From NCBI GenBank assembly GCA_020205615.1, contig CM035173.1:51450617-51514616 (forward strand): a stretch of DNA of 64,000 nt. The letters are read 5' to 3'. A program made the translations under genes and the position numbers. Source of the stretch: Panax quinquefolius. Lineage: Eukaryota; Streptophyta; Magnoliopsida; Apiales; Araliaceae. Below, in pieces: positions 60,315 through 64,000 of the stretch; position 1 is the stretch's first letter, and each line of letters begins with the position of its first letter. The notes beneath the pieces are model-generated. The model had not been told where the DNA came from and searched no databases. It worked only from the letters and a program-made list of their open reading frames with translations.

Positions 60315-60676
60315 GAAATTGAAGCTTGAAAGTTGTAGAATTGTCGAATGCTTATGGGTTTGTATCGCCTGTGTTTCTGGACGGTAAAGCAAAAGGGCGA
60401 AGGTGTTATACTTGAAGGGGAAAGGATACGTGGCATACATTCATTGGCTACAATCAAGATCCTTGATTGACAATTTACTCATATTGGCACACACAATCTG
60501 TGTGACCGTCTGCTTATTTCTTTTATTTTGTTTTATTTTTATAATATAATATATGTATTTACATACCATATATACAAATGATATTATATAAAGAGTACTT
60601 ATAACGACAGATTTTTTATTATATATGATTTGTGAACCGTCATACAATTTAATAACTATGATTTAATGACGAAACC
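60315..60676 (-). promoter_or_regulatory. Leader and proximal promoter of the FRS-like gene
   Basis: On the minus strand the pyrimidine-rich leader ends TTCAAGCTTCAATTTCA at the first intron. A CCAAT motif lies near 60447-60443. Further upstream the sequence is AT-rich to the gypsy LTR at 60677, so only about 230-360 bases separate the gene from that insertion. No clear TATA box was fixed. Confidence 0.4.
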
Positions 60677-63230
60677 TGTAAGACCTCAACTTATTATTAA
60701 ATGAAATCAATTTTCTATTTATTATTTTGAAATAAGAAGTACGATTTGATTAATGTGGTTAGTTATAGGTAAAATATTGTAAATATTTCAAATAAGCAGT
60801 GGTTATAAAATATTCATTTTATCTAATATTCATTGTTGTTTATAAATATTCGCATAACCAATAATGACACATATGTACTTACCTATAACTGGAGAAGAAA
60901 CGACAAAGATAAGTTTCTATTATAAATAATTCACAGAATATATCAAGTATAATCTTGTTAAATATCGTGGTTAAAATACAAGAAGACACCAAGATCGCAC
61001 CAATTATTGATTCTTACGTAGAAGCACACTACTAATTAATTACGGTAAATTATCGCTTAATATTTTATTTCATCGATTCAATAATCACAAGGCTGATATT
61101 TTATATTATCATTATTTCAATAATTGTCCTTACACGATTTTTTCTTTATCGAATCAATAATTCATATTATTTGAATAATATTATTAGATAAAGATTATTG
61201 CAAATGCCTGTAAAGTTCGTCTAATGAGATTTTGGCCACCTAATTACGCCAAGAAGTTTAGAAATCCTTATCGAAAGCCTCTTTCCTTTAACTAGTCTAG
61301 TTATTTATATCATGATTCTCGTAATATTATTTGTGAATAATTAATTATTGATTTATATGATAAAGGAATATATTCATTTTATGTGGATATAGATGGAGAA
61401 AATTTTAAAGTGACAATTGTTGAAAAATCGATATTTTATCTTTTCTCGATAAAATAATTCATTTAAATATATTATTATATTTTAATAATATAATAATGGT
61501 GATATTTTTATAATGAATGTGGGATATATGAATATATGAGGAGGAAGAATATTTTTGTTATAAAAGTTGTTTAAAACATGTTAAACATGTATCATGCTAC
61601 ATTTCTTGATCAAATTTGATTATAAACAGAAAATCGTCTGTGATGTGGATTTCTTCAATTTCTGCTTGAAATTTGGAAAAACTTTCTTCTCAGAAAGTTG
61701 TAGAGAATTAAATTTCCTATGGAATAGACATAAAATTTGAATTTTTCTGATAAAAGGACTATTTATTATGAATTATTGAAGTTCTGAAGTTCCAGAATAA
61801 TTAATTTTTGAAGTTTATAATATTTTAATTAAGAAAAACGTTGTTCTTATTTATTGTGGGTGGGTGGTGATGTTGTGGGTTTGGTGGTGTGTGCGAGAAG
61901 TTAAGAAATATTATATTAATATTATATTAAATTTTCTGTTTTAGTGTTCTAAGCATTTTCCTATAAATAGGGTGCTTAGGTTAGAATTGAAAATCACACA
62001 AGAAACTGAAGTTTTTTTCTCTCTATATTATCGAGCGTATTCTTGTGAGTATTTTGATACTTTGAGTGTTCTTTATATGTCAAAGTTTCTTCATTATATA
62101 TCCTATATTCCAAATGTAAGTACTATTCTTTTCGAGGTAAGGATGTTATTTTTTTTAAATGATATTATTTCTTCTAATATCATTATGCTGTATATTAGTA
62201 AGATTTTCTTGTGAAATTCTTGTTTTTAGTGTCGGGATTACTATTCATGATACTCTGACTATTCACGATATCTGACACTTATTCACTTAATATATCACTA
62301 TTCACGTAAAAATTAAATTTTTATTTTTATCCAAAATATCTATTATGGATACTTGCTTTGATTGTATCCATGTTTTGATCATTCTTGAATATTACTCCAT
62401 TATGATTATTTATGAAGTATTTTTGAACTCGAATTGTTTAAAGTACGAAATCCTTAATATTTGTTCTTTTGTTTCAATCGATTCGCTTTTCTTTAAAATA
62501 TTTTTCATCATCCTCACCCTAAATGATGATATTATCAATATCTTCATTGATGTGAAAAGATGAATGAATTTTTGATGAATATCTTTGGCCCGTAGTGCAG
62601 ATGAACAGTGTTGAGATGAATACTTACTAAATCGATGAATATCTTTGGCTGTAGTGCAAAAGATGAATATTTGATTCAAGATGAATATTGATTGATGTTA
62701 CAGTGGATAAAATATTGATGATGAAATTTTAAATTCATAGATTATAGTAGATTTCATTCTCACGTAACTCTTCTATGAATTATTATTTTCATTATGAATA
62801 TTGATCCGAAACTTGTTGTCTATTGTATTTTATCGATTTTTTCCTCGTTGAAGACTAACGATAATTTATTCTATATTATCTTAGTTATAATATTTTTACC
62901 GGGCTAGTTGAGCTCACCCTTTCCTTTTTGTTCCATTTTTCTTCTTCTCGTGAGGCGAGAATGTAAATGAGTACTAGCTCAAAGGTGTGGAATGATGATT
63001 CTAGAAGTTGTTTTAGTAGTCCTCACTATTTTATAAAATAGTGTATCAATAATTGTAATGAGGACTTATTTGAGTGTGTATTGTCTAGATGACAATATTT
63101 GTATTTAAACTCACAATTTATGTGTTGTCGTATTTACACGACAATCAGATTAATAAAGTTGTAGTTATTTCGTACCATGTTGTTGACAAACCTCGTAATG
63201 GGTGATGTATACCTATTTTGGGGCGCCACG
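60677..63230 (+). repeat. Gypsy LTR, right-hand element
   Basis: The LTR starts TGTAAGACCTCAAC and ends GGGGCGCCACG, 2554 bp. It holds TATA CTATAAATAG (61961-61970), a donor-like GAG|GTAAGG at 62137, a reduced TACTATTCAC block (62235-62310), two CTTTGGC-GTAGTGC motifs (62585 and 62645) and the inverted repeat ACTATTTTATAAAATAGT near 63025. The acceptor-like region near 62960 has decayed (CTCGTGAG). It is the most shortened LTR of this lineage in the window. Confidence 0.85.
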
Positions 63231-63232
63231 GT

Positions 63233-63246
63233 TGGTATCGTAGCTT
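63233..63246 (+). other. Primer binding site
   Basis: TGGTATCGTAGCTT, a decayed version of TGGTATCAGAGCTT, two bases after the LTR. Confidence 0.75.
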
Positions 63247-63420
63247 AGGAATATGATCTCCTCAAGCGAGATCGGGAAATAGAACTAGGAGGGAGAGACG
63301 AGTAAATCCTTTCGCTAAGTGTATCCTACCTAAGCTTATTTGTTAGTTGGTCAAGATATAGGGATATTATGTGATATGTTGATTTCCTTAATTAACCCTT
63401 GCTTTTATGGCGATTTGAGA

Positions 63421-64000
63421 ATGGCAATCCGAGAATGTTAACAATGGAGCAAATGAGACCGTGGAGACACCTTTACCCACCAACGAGGAGAACGTGCAAC
63501 AGTCGGGCAATGTTCTCCCGTGAAACAACACCAATGGCGATGATGAACGACGGATGTTTAGAAGTTTTTTGCAGTTCATGCAAAATCAGACGAGGGAGAC
63601 TCGTGTACAAAATATTGGTGGAAATGATAGCAATACACGGTTTGTCATGGCCAAGCAGTTCAAAGAGTTGGGACCATCAGAATTCTGGGGAAAGCCAGAT
63701 CCGATTAAGGCGGAGACGTGGGTCAAGCAAATTACCAAGATATTCGACGTCTTGGGTTGCACAGAGGAACAGAAGGTTCCATTTGCAACTTTTATGTTCC
63801 GTAATGAGGCAGATTACTGGTGGGAATCTGTGAAGCGTACCCATCTAGCCGCACTTAGCATGTCTTGGGAGACGTTTCAGAAACTGTTCAATGATAAGTA
63901 CTTTCCTTAAAGTATTCGTCATATAAAGGAAGTGGAGTTTATTAGACTGGAACAAAATAATATGATGGTATCTGATGAGTGAGTTTTATACTCATAATTG
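63421..64000 (+). pseudogene. Ty3/gypsy gag, broken and cut by the window edge
   Basis: ATG at 63421 corresponds to the MASENV start of the other copies, with early frameshifts. From 63554 the frame is open to 63909: FLQFMQNQTRETRVQNIGGN, FKELGPSEFWGKPDPIKAET and KIFDVLGCTEEQKVPFATFM to FNDKYFP, then a stop where the 25219 copy has Gln or Ser, followed by SIRHIKEVEFIRLEQNN in the same frame. It is the best-preserved N-terminal half of Retrotrans_gag in the window. Anything beyond 64000 is unseen, so this element may still have pol. Confidence 0.88.

Noticed and set aside
60200..60457. Two minus-strand frames with IYIYIYI tails
   Set aside because: They run through the (TA)n(GA)n microsatellite and the predicted leader of the FRS-like gene; no conserved residues.
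1..64000. tRNA, rRNA, CRISPR, bacterial or organellar genes, and pararetrovirus sequence
   Set aside because: No cloverleaf, rRNA core, repeat-spacer array or viral movement or coat protein motif was seen; all reverse transcriptase traces fit Copia or LINE, and all gag traces fit gypsy or Copia elements.

Overview
The window is nuclear DNA from a flowering plant, most likely a eudicot. The evidence is split plant genes (a short FAR1-related protein gene and an SKP1-like fragment), AT-rich intergenic DNA, and about 50 kb of nested LTR retrotransposons with initiator-methionine tRNA primer sites. I cannot name the species. No bacterial-style operons, rRNA, tRNA or CRISPR arrays were seen.

Layout. 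1-2507: minus-strand decayed coding remnant of unknown, probably transposon-linked, type. 2508-4390: lone Copia LTR. 4391-7675: minus-strand Ty3/gypsy piece (start of gag plus a complete LTR). 7676-13057: non-autonomous gypsy element made of two long LTRs around a 333 bp internal domain. 13058-33460: large Copia element (family A) with decayed gag-pol; its 5' LTR was hit by a minus-strand gypsy element (13553-19618, duplication GAATG) and its leader by a deleted gypsy element (21542-26910, duplication TTTTG). 33461-36175: older Tnt1-like Copia remnant with its 3' LTR. 36235-48080: solo gypsy LTR (duplication GTCAT) in the leader of an SKP1-like fragment (48142-48432); the solo LTR is itself split by a complete giant-LTR element (37637-46354). 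48433-53284: intergenic DNA with two LINE scraps on opposite strands. 53285-55174: young, small Copia-type element with one intact gag-like ORF (duplication ATACC). 55606-57103: Mutator-like element with long inverted repeats and a GC-rich, gene-like core. 57238-60440: the only gene that looks functional, a minus-strand short FAR1-related (FRS-like) gene whose start codon may be split by an intron. 60677-64000: gypsy LTR and start of gag, cut by the window edge.

The main theme is one gypsy lineage (LTRs starting TGTRAGACCCC and usually ending GGGGGCRTCACA) present as six insertions. Its LTRs are 2.5-4.2 kb. They carry lineage-specific tandem arrays, a conserved TATA box, a conserved splice-donor-like site and, far downstream, a conserved acceptor-like site. 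Two insertions keep only about 330 bp between their LTRs: primer site, short spacer and polypurine tract. These look like passengers of a gag-pol-bearing relative, whose gag survives in fragments at 4391-4826, 24889-25716 and 63421-64000. All pol genes in the window are broken by stops, frameshifts and deletions.
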